DNA of 29,266 nucleotides from JBEICQ01 sp046297395 (lineage in GTDB: Bacteria > Bacteroidota > Bacteroidia > UBA4408): positions 1 to 29,266 of the forward strand of contig JBKCNM010000097.1 of assembly GCA_046297395.1 (NCBI GenBank), given 5' to 3'. Shown here in pieces: positions 1 to 7,598 of the stretch. The notes under the pieces are model-generated. The model was not told where the DNA came from, ran no database searches, and was given only the letters and a program-made list of their open reading frames with translations. Numbering within the stretch: the first letter of the stretch is position 1; every line of letters begins with the position of its first letter. The position numbers and the translations under genes were made by a program.

Positions 1-1
1 T

Positions 2-256
2 ATTCAGGGCATGGCAACGCTCCATATGGAAATGGAGGAGAGAAAACCATCCGAATATGTGCGCATGCGTTCCGGGTCTCAAACACCGGTGACTTTTTCG
101 ATAGAAGTTTTTCTGGAAGCATCAGATGCAAACAGTTGCCAAGCGAGATTCGTGATTAAAGCTGATCTCAATCCCATGCTCAGCATGATGCTGGAAAAAC
201 CGCTCACTGCTTTCGTCACAAAAATGGCTGAACGGGCAACAGCACATTACTCCTGA
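2..256 (+). CDS. SRPBCC-family protein, C-terminal part (5' end outside window)
   Basis: The reading frame is open from the first full codon of the window (position 2), so the ATG at 11 is probably internal and the gene begins upstream. The visible 84 or so residues look like the last strand(s) and long C-terminal helix of a START/SRPBCC (polyketide cyclase-like) fold: a beta-rich stretch with VTFSIEVFLE followed by a helix containing DLNPMLSMMLEKPLTAF. I recall this ending from small Bacteroidota SRPBCC proteins, which bind an unknown hydrophobic ligand. No catalytic residue can be named. The stop overlaps the stop of the convergent membrane-protein gene by 10 bp. The family call is fairly likely; the function is unknown. 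Confidence 0.6.
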   Translation: MQGMATLHMEMEERKPSEYVRMRSGSQTPVTFSIEVFLEASDANSCQARFVIKADLNPMLSMMLEKPLTAFVTKMAERATAHYS

Positions 257-1641
257 AAAGCCTCGGCCATTTTTTCTGTGCAGGAATCCCCAAACATGAG
301 GTTGTTATAAGTGTTTTGCTCCGGAAGATATTTTATCCGGTAACCCAAGCGCTGCAACTTTTGCAATGAATCGCATGAACAATAAAATACAGGCAATACA
401 TTTTTGGGCAGGGGAGAAGCATACGATTCTGCAAGCAATTGATTGTACCACCAACCCGAGATAATTGCCAATGAATCCTTTTGTTGATCGAGGATTGCTC
501 TCACAGATGCAGTGTATATCAACTTGTTTTTTCTTTTGCTGTAATCGCCGTAAACAGGACCGGAGAACAGGTCAAGGAAAACTTTTTGTCCGTTGATATT
601 TGTCTCAAACACTGAGAGAACAGGTTTGCTTCCCCGTTGTTCATCGCCCAAGCCCACATATAAAATCAGGGAAGAAAGAATCTGCAGGCTCCAGAACCAT
701 TTTTGTATTTCTGCCTTTAGTGTTGTAGCAGCAAACAAAAAGCTAAATACCACCCATGGCAAGAGATAAGCCGATTTTTGTGGCAGCAACAGATACATTC
801 CTATTTGTGTTATGCTTAGTATCCACCACCACATACTTTTAGATGGGATTGTGATGACCATCATCCAAAGTAATCCTATCAGGCCGGGAATACCCCATGC
901 ACCAAAACCGGCCTTGTAAAAAACCTTGGCAAAGGAAGGATAAGGAAACTGATCGGAATAATCCCAGAAGGCGCTTCCATAAATCCATGCCACAGGAAGA
1001 TAACACAAGGCCGCCACGAGACATGAGAGCAAAACAAAAACAGAAATATGTTTGAGGTAATGAAAATCGGTTATGAATTTATATGAATGACCGGAAAGTA
1101 ATGGCAGAAAAAACCACACCGGAATCAAAGCCAGTGAATTGATTCTGCATCCGATGGACAGTCCCATCAAAATACCTGCAGCAAGGATTTTTTTGCGATG
1201 CAGGTAATAACCCGTTCCCAGGGCAAACCCCAGGGCATAAACATAATCAATGGTATAGGTAGAACAGATAAAAAACAGCGGGCTGAAGGAGAGACCATAT
1301 CCTGCCTGGATGTAATTTTTTATCCCTAAGGCATGTAGTAGTTTTAGGAAAAACCAAATAGAAACAAGAGCAAAAAGAGAAGAGCATGCATTGTAAAGTG
1401 CAGGTGAAGAAATTTTATAAAGGAGGATAAGAATACTTTCGTAAACAGGATGTCCCGGCAAACGGGAAACTTCAGGAATACCTGTTTCCCAGGTATTGTG
1501 AGCAGCGACTACAGAGCCCCAACTGTCTTCTTCAACGCCATATCCCTGAAACCAAAAAAAACATCTGGCTAGCAGCGATACTGCCAAAAGCCCAAAGGCT
1601 TGTTTTTGTTTAAATGGTGTTTGTTCAGTCCCAGACAGCAT
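247..1641 (-). CDS. Multi-pass membrane glycosyltransferase-like protein (GT-C type)
   Basis: 464 residues from the ATG at 1641. A longer frame to 1710 exists but would overlap paaC by 86 bp instead of 17. The protein has about ten hydrophobic segments and a first extracytoplasmic loop containing the acidic cluster VEEDSWGS, followed by SRLPGHPVYE. This layout is typical of GT-C enzymes, which use polyprenyl-phosphate sugars and carry an acidic D/E motif in the first loop. The C-terminal part beyond about residue 340 is soluble-like and includes LDLFSGPVYGDYSKRKN. It is the last gene of the recJ-paaB-paaC run and overlaps the paaC stop, so it may be translationally coupled. The sugar and acceptor are unknown. 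The membrane character is certain; the transferase role is inferred from the fold pattern. Confidence 0.6.
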   Translation of the reverse strand: MLSGTEQTPFKQKQAFGLLAVSLLARCFFWFQGYGVEEDSWGSVVAAHNTWETGIPEVSRLPGHPVYESILILLYKISSPALYNACSSLFALVSIWFFLKLLHALGIKNYIQAGYGLSFSPLFFICSTYTIDYVYALGFALGTGYYLHRKKILAAGILMGLSIGCRINSLALIPVWFFLPLLSGHSYKFITDFHYLKHISVFVLLSCLVAALCYLPVAWIYGSAFWDYSDQFPYPSFAKVFYKAGFGAWGIPGLIGLLWMMVITIPSKSMWWWILSITQIGMYLLLPQKSAYLLPWVVFSFLFAATTLKAEIQKWFWSLQILSSLILYVGLGDEQRGSKPVLSVFETNINGQKVFLDLFSGPVYGDYSKRKNKLIYTASVRAILDQQKDSLAIISGWWYNQLLAESYASPLPKNVLPVFYCSCDSLQKLQRLGYRIKYLPEQNTYNNLMFGDSCTEKMAEAFQE

Positions 1642-2401
1642 CGGGATATGCGCGTTGCAGAAACTGCATTTCGGCCAGCAGGTAACCCAGGTGTTCGGTA
1701 TGTTTTCCATCCTGACTTCCTGACTGCATAAAGGTGGCAGCAGGTTTCACAAGTCCTGCCTCATCAAGGATTGCCTGCACATCGCTGTGCCATTTGGTTT
1801 TGAGCAGTTCCGGATCGGGAATCACTCCCTTCTCGATGAGAGGCAATTCTGCAGGTGTGCATACAAACAAATCTCCGGTGTATTTCCAGAGTTCGTTTAA
1901 TGCCATGTTTGTACGGGCATTGCTTTCGGCGGTACCATCGCCTAGGCGCAGCATCCACTCCTTGCTGTGCACCAGGTGATAGGCGATTTCCTTGTTTGAT
2001 TTTTCTGCAATGGCACGGAGGGTTTCATCGGTGGATGATGCAAGGGCCCGGTATTGGCCGTGGGCAAACACATCATACAGAAAGGATCTCACAATGGTTT
2101 TTGCATAGTCTCCATTGGTTTGTTCCAAGAGCAGGTTGTTTTTAAAGTCCCATGCGTCTCTGCGATAAGCCAGGTCATCTTGTGTTTTATCTAAACCTTG
2201 CAAAAGAGCAGCATAATCGTAAAGGGAACGCGCCCTTCCGATATGATCGAGCGCAATGTTAATCAACGCAATGTCTTCTTCCAGTTGAGGACCTTTTCCG
2301 CACCATTCCGATAGGCGGTGGCCAAGGATAAGACAATTGTCGGCTAATCTCAGCACATAGTGAAAGTGTGCCTCCTTCTTTTTATCGGCTATTGGAATCA
2401 T
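1625..2401 (-). CDS. paaC: 1,2-phenylacetyl-CoA epoxidase, subunit PaaC
   Basis: 258 residues from an ATG 3 bp after the paaB stop. PaaC is a ferritin-like four-helix protein that pairs with the catalytic subunit PaaA in the PaaABC(D)E complex. The complex turns phenylacetyl-CoA into its ring 1,2-epoxide, the committed step of aerobic phenylacetate breakdown. The sequence carries the expected N-terminal helices (LADNCLILGHRLSEWCGKGP, LEEDIALINIALDHIGRAR) and the diagnostic C-terminus GKHTEHLGYLLAEMQFLQRA. Length matches the family (about 250). PaaC is considered structural, and the catalytic di-iron site is in PaaA. The odd point is context: paaA is absent and recJ sits upstream of paaB. The family call is strong. 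Confidence 0.93.
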   Translation of the reverse strand: MIPIADKKKEAHFHYVLRLADNCLILGHRLSEWCGKGPQLEEDIALINIALDHIGRARSLYDYAALLQGLDKTQDDLAYRRDAWDFKNNLLLEQTNGDYAKTIVRSFLYDVFAHGQYRALASSTDETLRAIAEKSNKEIAYHLVHSKEWMLRLGDGTAESNARTNMALNELWKYTGDLFVCTPAELPLIEKGVIPDPELLKTKWHSDVQAILDEAGLVKPAATFMQSGSQDGKHTEHLGYLLAEMQFLQRAYPDAVWD

Positions 2402-2404
2402 TTC

Positions 2405-2704
2405 TCAGAGATGTTTTACGCCTTGAGGCACCACATAAAAAGTAGGATGCCTGTAGGGTTTGTCGTTAGAGGGTTCAAAAAAAGAACCGGCATCATCGGG
2501 GGAGGATGCTGTAATGGCATCAGAGGGAACCACCCAGATATTTATACCTTCTGAACGACGGGTATAAACATCTCTTGCGCTGAGAAGCGCCATGCGTGCA
2601 TCGGTGGCATGCAAACTGCCGGCATGCTTATGAGGTATCCCCGGGCTGGCCTGAATAAATACTTCCCAGAGAATGCCCTGGTCGCTTTTTTGTGGATTGT
2701 CCAT
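2405..2704 (-). CDS. paaB: 1,2-phenylacetyl-CoA epoxidase, subunit PaaB
   Basis: 99 residues from the ATG at 2704. The frame is open further upstream, but that part lies inside recJ in another frame and is not PaaB-like. PaaB bridges PaaA-PaaC heterodimers in the epoxidase. Visible family features are the start QGILWEVFIQ, the stretch GSLHATDARMALLSARDVYTRR and the ending PYRHPTFYVVPQGVKHL, with the usual length of about 95 residues. The start lies 7 bp after the recJ stop and the stop is 3 bp before paaC, so recJ-paaB-paaC is very likely one transcript. In most genomes paaB directly follows paaA; here the upstream neighbour is recJ. Confidence 0.92.
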   Translation of the reverse strand: MDNPQKSDQGILWEVFIQASPGIPHKHAGSLHATDARMALLSARDVYTRRSEGINIWVVPSDAITASSPDDAGSFFEPSNDKPYRHPTFYVVPQGVKHL

Positions 2705-2711
2705 GAATGGT

Positions 2712-4442
2712 TTAATCTTCGTAAATATGAATGTCTTTGATATTGAGTTGGAGAAAACTATTACCGTTCCATTCGTTTTCTTCCAATGAATAGCAGATGT
2801 CGAAAGCACTGCACTGGAGCAGGCGGTCGTACATGTGACCCAGGCCGAAGGCAATGGCAGGAATTTGCTTGATCATTCCCTCTTGCACAAGGTCAAGTTT
2901 AATGTGATTACTTCCTACCTGGCGTAAGTTTCCATGATGCTTAACCCCTTTTGCCACAAATACCGGATTCATGTTGCCAGGACCGAAAGGAGCAAATTGT
3001 TTGAGTATTTTATAGAAACGGTAGTCGGCAAAAATCAGAGGCAGTTCAATGTCAACTTCAATTTCAGGGATGAGCATGTCTTCGGAAATGGTGTTGGAAA
3101 CAACTTTTTCAAACTTTTCCTGAAAGGCTTTTACATTTTCAATTTTCAGGGTAAGGCCTGCAGCATATTTATGTCCGCCAAATTGTTCGAGCAAATCTGC
3201 GCAGGCTTCAATGGCATTGTATACATCAAAATTTTTCACACTTCGAGCAGAGCCGGTGGCCATGCCATTGCTTTCGGTAAGCACCACCGTGGGACGATAA
3301 TATTTTTCGGTGAGACGAGAGGCCACGATGCCAACCACGCCTTTGTGCCACTCGGAGTGATACAACACAGTGGATTTGCTCTGCTGAAGAAGTGCACTTT
3401 CTTCAATCATGGCAAAAGCCTGCTGTGTGATTACGGTATCAATATTTTTTCTTTCGGTATTGGTTTCGTCAATGTCTTTGCCCGAATCGGCAGCCACATC
3501 CACATTGTTGCTTACCAGCAGGTCAACCGCTTTTTTTCCGGAGTCAATGCGTCCTGCGGCATTGATGCGAGGAGCAATGGTAAATACAATATCCCCGATG
3601 GTAAGTTCTCGTCGCAAGCCGGAGAGTTCAATAATAGCTTTGAAGCCTTCTCGTTTGCGGGTGTTTAACTGCTGCAAACCATAAAAGGCCATTACACGAT
3701 TTTCGCCAGTAATTGGCACAATGTCCGCAGCGATGCTCACTGCCACAAAATCCAGGTATGAGGCAAGCTGCCTGCTGATGCTGTTGTCAGAAAAAAGATT
3801 GTTGTTTCTGGCAAAGGCTTCCACCAATTTAAATCCTATACCGCAGCCGGAGAGCTCATCGAAAGGATAGTGGCAGTCTTCTCGTTTGGGATCCAACACG
3901 GCAGCAGCATCGGGCAATACTTCTCCCGGACGGTGATGGTCGCAGATAATAAAATCGATGCCAAGCGATTTGGCGTAATCTATTTTGTCATTGCTTTTGA
4001 TGCCGCAATCGAGGGCAACAATCAAGGAATAACCATGTGCTTTTGCGTAATCGATGCCGGTGAAGGAAATGCCATATCCTTCTTTGTATCTGTCGGGGAT
4101 ATAATAATCGATTTTGGCTGCATAATTTTTAAAGAATGAATACACCAAGGCCACAGCCGTGGTGCCATCCACATCATAATCTCCGTAAATCATTACACCT
4201 TCCCGGTTTCTCAAGGCCTCCTCAAGGCGTTCCACGGCAAGATCCATGTCCTTCATCAGAAAGGGATCATGCAATTGTTCCAGTGAGGGACGGAAAAATG
4301 TTTTGGATTCGTTAAAATCTGTGATGCCTCTTTGAGCAAGAAGGGTACAAATGTTTCTGTCTACCGAGAGAGATTGCTGCAAAGCATCAACCACTCCGGA
4401 AGGGGGAGGAGATTTGTATTTCCATCGTTTCTTTAAAGACAT
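2712..4442 (-). CDS. recJ: Single-stranded-DNA-specific 5'-3' exonuclease RecJ
   Basis: 576 residues, the normal RecJ length. RecJ degrades single-stranded DNA 5' to 3' in RecF-pathway recombination, mismatch repair and base excision repair. DHH phosphoesterase motifs are intact: GDYDVDGTT at 87-95, DCGIK starting at Asp145, DHH at 168-170, and SGCGIGFKL after that. The DHHA1 domain shows GGHKYAAGLTL and the C-terminal OB-like part contains FAPFGPGNMNPVF. These carry the metal ligands expected for an active enzyme. It is the first gene of a leftward unit with paaB, paaC and the GT-C gene, with 82 bp separating it from the upstream sod gene. That gap holds a good promoter candidate. Confidence 0.96.
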   Translation of the reverse strand: MSLKKRWKYKSPPPSGVVDALQQSLSVDRNICTLLAQRGITDFNESKTFFRPSLEQLHDPFLMKDMDLAVERLEEALRNREGVMIYGDYDVDGTTAVALVYSFFKNYAAKIDYYIPDRYKEGYGISFTGIDYAKAHGYSLIVALDCGIKSNDKIDYAKSLGIDFIICDHHRPGEVLPDAAAVLDPKREDCHYPFDELSGCGIGFKLVEAFARNNNLFSDNSISRQLASYLDFVAVSIAADIVPITGENRVMAFYGLQQLNTRKREGFKAIIELSGLRRELTIGDIVFTIAPRINAAGRIDSGKKAVDLLVSNNVDVAADSGKDIDETNTERKNIDTVITQQAFAMIEESALLQQSKSTVLYHSEWHKGVVGIVASRLTEKYYRPTVVLTESNGMATGSARSVKNFDVYNAIEACADLLEQFGGHKYAAGLTLKIENVKAFQEKFEKVVSNTISEDMLIPEIEVDIELPLIFADYRFYKILKQFAPFGPGNMNPVFVAKGVKHHGNLRQVGSNHIKLDLVQEGMIKQIPAIAFGLGHMYDRLLQCSAFDICYSLEENEWNGNSFLQLNIKDIHIYED

Positions 4443-4457
4443 AAACTATATCACAAA

Positions 4458-4486
4458 TAAAAGTATGCAATCAATCACAAAACAAA
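4458..4486 (-). promoter_or_regulatory. Candidate promoter of the recJ-paaBC unit
   Basis: Read leftward, TTTG (4483-4486) is followed 17 bp later by TACTTTTA (4458-4465). This matches the Bacteroidota consensus TAnnTTTG at all but the last base. The element ends 15 bp before the recJ ATG, giving a very short leader. It is identified by eye only. Confidence 0.45.
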
Positions 4487-4524
4487 AAGTTTAACGATCA
4501 TAAAAAACTTGGTTTGGGATGCCT

Positions 4525-5130
4525 TTATTTTGCAGCTGCAAAAAGTTTGTTCACCTCGTTCCAGTTGACAAGGTTCCAAAAAGCTGCCACATAATCCGGA
4601 CGGCGGTTTTGGTAGTGCAGGTAATACGCATGTTCCCATACATCCAAAGCCAGAATGGGCGCACCTTTTACTTCTGCAACATCCATGATGGGATTATCCT
4701 GATTGGGAGTAGAGCAAATACTGAGTTTGCCGGCATGAACGATGAGCCAGGCCCAGCCTGAGCCAAATCTTCCCACTGCACTTTTCCCGAATTCGTCTTT
4801 TAAATTTTCAAAGGATCCAAAGCTTGCCGAGATGGCATCAGCCACAGCACCGTTTGGAGGTCCACCGGCTCCGGGAGCCAACAATGTCCAGAACAGGGAA
4901 TGATTGTAATGTCCTCCGCCATTGTTACGCACGGCAGCAGGAAATTTGGAGATGGATCGGCAGATTTCTTCCAGGCTCATTTTTTCAGCATCTGTTCCTT
5001 TGATGGCTGCATTAAGGTTGTTCACATATGCCTGGTGGTGTTTACTGTGATGGATTTCCATGGTACGCGCATCAATATGTGGTTCGAGCGCATTGTAATC
5101 ATAAGTGAGTTTTGGTAGTTCAAAGGCCAT
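4525..5130 (-). CDS. sodA: Superoxide dismutase, Fe/Mn family (Mn-type signature)
   Basis: 201 residues from the ATG at 5130. The longer frame starts at a TTG (5157) inside the putative -7 element, so the shorter start is preferred. The enzyme converts superoxide to oxygen and hydrogen peroxide in the cytoplasm; no signal peptide is present. Metal ligands are visible: His27 in MEIHHSKHH, His77 in GHYNHSLFW, and Asp163 and His167 in DVWEHAYYLHY. Gly73 and Gln144 (TPNQDNP) occupy the positions that mark Mn-type enzymes; Fe-type enzymes carry the active-site Gln at the other position. Cambialistic activity, known in Bacteroides, cannot be excluded. The gene is monocistronic or reads on into recJ. 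Confidence 0.95.
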   Translation of the reverse strand: MAFELPKLTYDYNALEPHIDARTMEIHHSKHHQAYVNNLNAAIKGTDAEKMSLEEICRSISKFPAAVRNNGGGHYNHSLFWTLLAPGAGGPPNGAVADAISASFGSFENLKDEFGKSAVGRFGSGWAWLIVHAGKLSICSTPNQDNPIMDVAEVKGAPILALDVWEHAYYLHYQNRRPDYVAAFWNLVNWNEVNKLFAAAK

Positions 5131-5154
5131 AAGGCGATGATTAAAGGTTTGTCC

Positions 5155-5162
5155 CAAATGTA
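5155..5162 (-). promoter_or_regulatory. Candidate -7 element of sod
   Basis: Leftward TACATTTG fits TAnnTTTG exactly and lies 24 bp upstream of the chosen ATG, giving a leader of under 20 nt. No convincing -33 TTG is seen 17-22 bp upstream. Its position argues against the longer TTG-initiated SOD frame. Confidence 0.4.
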
Positions 5163-5205
5163 CAACATAAGAGCCTTACTTAAAGAGCGAAAGGCGGAAA
5201 AATTA

Positions 5206-5667
5206 TCACATTAGTCCAAACTCCGGAAGATGATCAAGAAAAGTATAGGTGCGCTCTTGAAAATCAATTTTGCACACATAGAGCTCTCTTCCATTGGTTA
5301 CCAGCAGGTAAGGCACTTCCAGCTTGATATTATAAATGGCAACCTGGTCGAAGGCATCCTGGCTGATTTTTACATCGTAGGCTTTGCATTCTGCCAGTAA
5401 CAAGGGTTTGCCAGGTTTTCCATAGGCCAATAAATCAAATCTTCTTTTGGTATTGTTGTATTCCAATGCTCCCTCTATCACCAATAATCCGGGTGGTACT
5501 CTACAATTATTGACAAGATGCATCGCCAAATGTTGCCTCACCCATTCCTCAGGGGTGAGCCTGATCCATCGCTTCCGGAAACGGTCGAAAATTAGCTTGC
5601 CTCGTTTTTCTGTTTTAATACTAAATTCGTGGGCAGGAAAAATAAGCCCGGGAAGTTCATCCATCAT
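5206..5667 (-). CDS. Solitary HsdR N-terminal (PD-(D/E)XK nuclease-like) domain protein
   Basis: 153 residues from the ATG at 5667. A TTG at 5685 and a second ATG at 5664 are alternatives. The protein is one domain of the type I restriction HsdR_N_2 class. It has an N-terminal basic hook with LTPEEWVRQHLAMHL, then a PD-(D/E)XK-like core with Asp in RRFDLLAYGKPGKPLLLAECKAY and the E-x-K pair in AECKAY, then the helix ISQDAFDQVAIYN. There is no helicase domain and no hsdM/hsdS nearby, so it is not a restriction system. In Bacteroidota this stand-alone protein is commonly found next to holA, as here, with AMP nucleosidase between. Its job is unknown; a housekeeping role in DNA replication or repair is a guess from context. 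Confidence 0.8.
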   Translation of the reverse strand: MMDELPGLIFPAHEFSIKTEKRGKLIFDRFRKRWIRLTPEEWVRQHLAMHLVNNCRVPPGLLVIEGALEYNNTKRRFDLLAYGKPGKPLLLAECKAYDVKISQDAFDQVAIYNIKLEVPYLLVTNGRELYVCKIDFQERTYTFLDHLPEFGLM

Positions 5668-5739
5668 TCGCAAGGTGATACTCAAACATATGCATATTTA
5701 CCGAATGATTTTTTCCGGCACACATCATTTAACATTCTT

Positions 5740-6513
5740 ATGAGAACAAAAAAAGAGATTGTAGAAAACTGGTTGCCCCGCTATACGGGTGTTCCTTTGG
5801 AATCGTTTGGACAGTACATCCTCCTCACCAATTTTTCTAATTATGTACGCATGTTTGCCAACCAGCATGGTGTACCCGTAAATGGCACAGAACATCCCAT
5901 GCTGAGTGCAACGGCTGACAACATCAGTATCATCAACTTTGGCATGGGAAGCGCAAGTGCCGCAACCATCATGGATTTACTTGCAGCCATCTCACCCAAG
6001 GCTGTGCTTTTTCTTGGCAAATGCGGAGGCCTCAAAAGAAAAAACAAACTTGGAGATTTGATTCTGCCTATTGCTGCCATCCGCGGGGAAGGAACCTCTA
6101 ATGATTATTTCCCTCCCGAGGTACCGGCTTTGCCGGCATTCAGCTTGCAAAAGGCCGTTTCTACCACCATCCGAGATCATAACCTCGATTACTGGACAGG
6201 TACAGTTTACACCACCAACCGAAGGGTGTGGGAACATGATGAAGCATTTAAAAATTACCTGAGGAAGTTGCGTTGCATGGGTATTGACATGGAAACAGCC
6301 ACTATTTTTTGTACCGGATTTTACAACCAGATTCCCAGCGGTGCGCTCCTTCTTGTGAGTGATCAGCCGATGATACCCGAAGGCGTAAAAACATCTGATA
6401 GCGACAAAAAGGTTACATCCGGATTTGTTGAAATGCACCTTACAATCGGAATAGCGTCCTTGAATCAGCTTAAAAATAACGGGCTCACTGTAAAACACCT
6501 CAGATTCGAATAA
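5740..6513 (+). CDS. amn: AMP nucleosidase, short bacteroidal form
   Basis: 257 residues from the ATG at 5740. The frame is open further left, but that part overlaps the divergent gene. The enzyme hydrolyses AMP to adenine and ribose 5-phosphate, controlling AMP pools and feeding purine salvage. It belongs to the PNP/MTAP superfamily: a nucleoside-phosphorylase core with FGMGSASAATIMDLL, the GKCGGLKRKNKLGD phosphate/ribose loop and MGIDMETATIF, where the Glu contacts the ribose. It lacks the N-terminal domain of the roughly 480-residue E. coli Amn, as is normal for the short Bacteroidota form. Its stop and the holA start overlap as TAATG, implying coupled translation. It is divergent from the HsdR-N gene. 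Confidence 0.9.
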   Translation: MRTKKEIVENWLPRYTGVPLESFGQYILLTNFSNYVRMFANQHGVPVNGTEHPMLSATADNISIINFGMGSASAATIMDLLAAISPKAVLFLGKCGGLKRKNKLGDLILPIAAIRGEGTSNDYFPPEVPALPAFSLQKAVSTTIRDHNLDYWTGTVYTTNRRVWEHDEAFKNYLRKLRCMGIDMETATIFCTGFYNQIPSGALLLVSDQPMIPEGVKTSDSDKKVTSGFVEMHLTIGIASLNQLKNNGLTVKHLRFE

Positions 6514-7571
6514 TGCCACAGAGAAAGTTTGAAGAACTGATTGCTGACATCAGAAAGAAAAAGTTTTCTCCCGTCTATTTTCTGCAGGGTGAAGAGCCCT
6601 ATTTTATCGATCTAATTTCCAAAGAAATTGAGATGCATTGCTTGGAGGAGTTTGAAAGAGATTTTAATCAAACCATCTGTTATGGGAAAGACAGCACCCT
6701 GCAACATATTTTAAACACCTGCAAGCGGTTTCCCATGATGGCAGAAAGGCAATTGGTGGTGGTAAGGGAAGCCCAGGACATGAAGGAGATTGACAAACCC
6801 CAGAAAGCCGCAGCAGGAAATAAAGGTCCCGAAGTGAATCCCCTCGAAGAATACATCACAAAACCCACGCCATCCACCGTTTTGGTCTTCTGTTACAAAT
6901 ACAAAAAGATAGACGGTCGCAGCAAACTCTCAAAACTGGTAGCAAGCCACACCGAGTTGTTTCAATCAGAAAAGCTCAGAGATTATAAGGTCGCTTCCTG
7001 GATTGTTTCTTATGCCAAGGAAAAAAACCTTCAGATATCAGAAAAAACGGCACAGTTGATTTCTGACCACCTCGGAAATGATCTTTCAAAAACCGTGAAT
7101 GAACTGGATAAACTTTTGATAGCAAACAATAATAATGCGCGTATCTCTGAAGCCGATGTGCTCAAGTTTATCGGCATCAGCAAGGAGTTTAATGCTTTTG
7201 AATTTTCGGATGCACTGATGTATAAAAATGATGCCAAGGCAATGCAGATTGCTCACTATTTTGCTGCCAACTCAAGAGAGAATCCACTTGTAAAAATCAT
7301 TCCGGCATTGTACTATAACTTTTCAAGACTCTTAAAAATGCAGTCCATGGGCAGGGCATCCGATTCAGAGATTGTAAAAGAACTTGGTATTCCTCCTATG
7401 ATGCTCGAGAAATTCAGAAGAGCCGGACAATTTTATTCATTTCGAAGTTGCATGGAGGTAGTCAGTATCCTTCATACTTACGACCTAAAGGCAAAAGGCG
7501 TTGATTCGGCAGGCACTTCAGATGGAGAACTCATGCGCGAAATGACCGGCATGATTCTCTATAACGCCTGA
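6513..7571 (+). CDS. holA: DNA polymerase III, delta subunit
   Basis: 352 residues. HolA is the wrench subunit of the clamp loader; it opens the beta sliding clamp. Domain I is recognisable from SPVYFLQGEEPYFIDLISKEI and the later STVLVFCYKYKKIDGRSKLSK, and domain II from LISDHLGNDLSKTVNELDKL, with the usual C-terminal helical domain III containing NPLVKIIPALYYNFSRLLKM. A low-complexity lysine/alanine linker at about residues 92-108 separates two strands of domain I and is typical of Bacteroidota. The start codon shares one base with the AMP nucleosidase stop. A hairpin covers the stop codon, and the next gene is convergent. Confidence 0.93.
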   Translation: MPQRKFEELIADIRKKKFSPVYFLQGEEPYFIDLISKEIEMHCLEEFERDFNQTICYGKDSTLQHILNTCKRFPMMAERQLVVVREAQDMKEIDKPQKAAAGNKGPEVNPLEEYITKPTPSTVLVFCYKYKKIDGRSKLSKLVASHTELFQSEKLRDYKVASWIVSYAKEKNLQISEKTAQLISDHLGNDLSKTVNELDKLLIANNNNARISEADVLKFIGISKEFNAFEFSDALMYKNDAKAMQIAHYFAANSRENPLVKIIPALYYNFSRLLKMQSMGRASDSEIVKELGIPPMMLEKFRRAGQFYSFRSCMEVVSILHTYDLKAKGVDSAGTSDGELMREMTGMILYNA

Positions 7572-7585
7572 CCTCCAATTCAGGC
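7566..7585. terminator. Hairpin between holA and the convergent peptidase gene
   Basis: GCCTGA (7566-7571) pairs with TCAGGC (7580-7585) around an 8-nt loop and includes the holA stop codon. No T-run follows on either strand, so it is at best a weak or factor-dependent terminator. Confidence 0.25.
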
Positions 7586-7598
7586 TGTAAGTATTCTG

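Noticed and set aside
2934..3668. 244-codon rightward frame inside recJ
   Set aside because: It lies entirely antisense to conserved RecJ motifs and has no recognisable domain; a shadow of codon bias.
5206..5667. Possible type I restriction system
   Set aside because: Only the isolated HsdR N-terminal domain is present; there is no helicase region and no hsdM or hsdS nearby.
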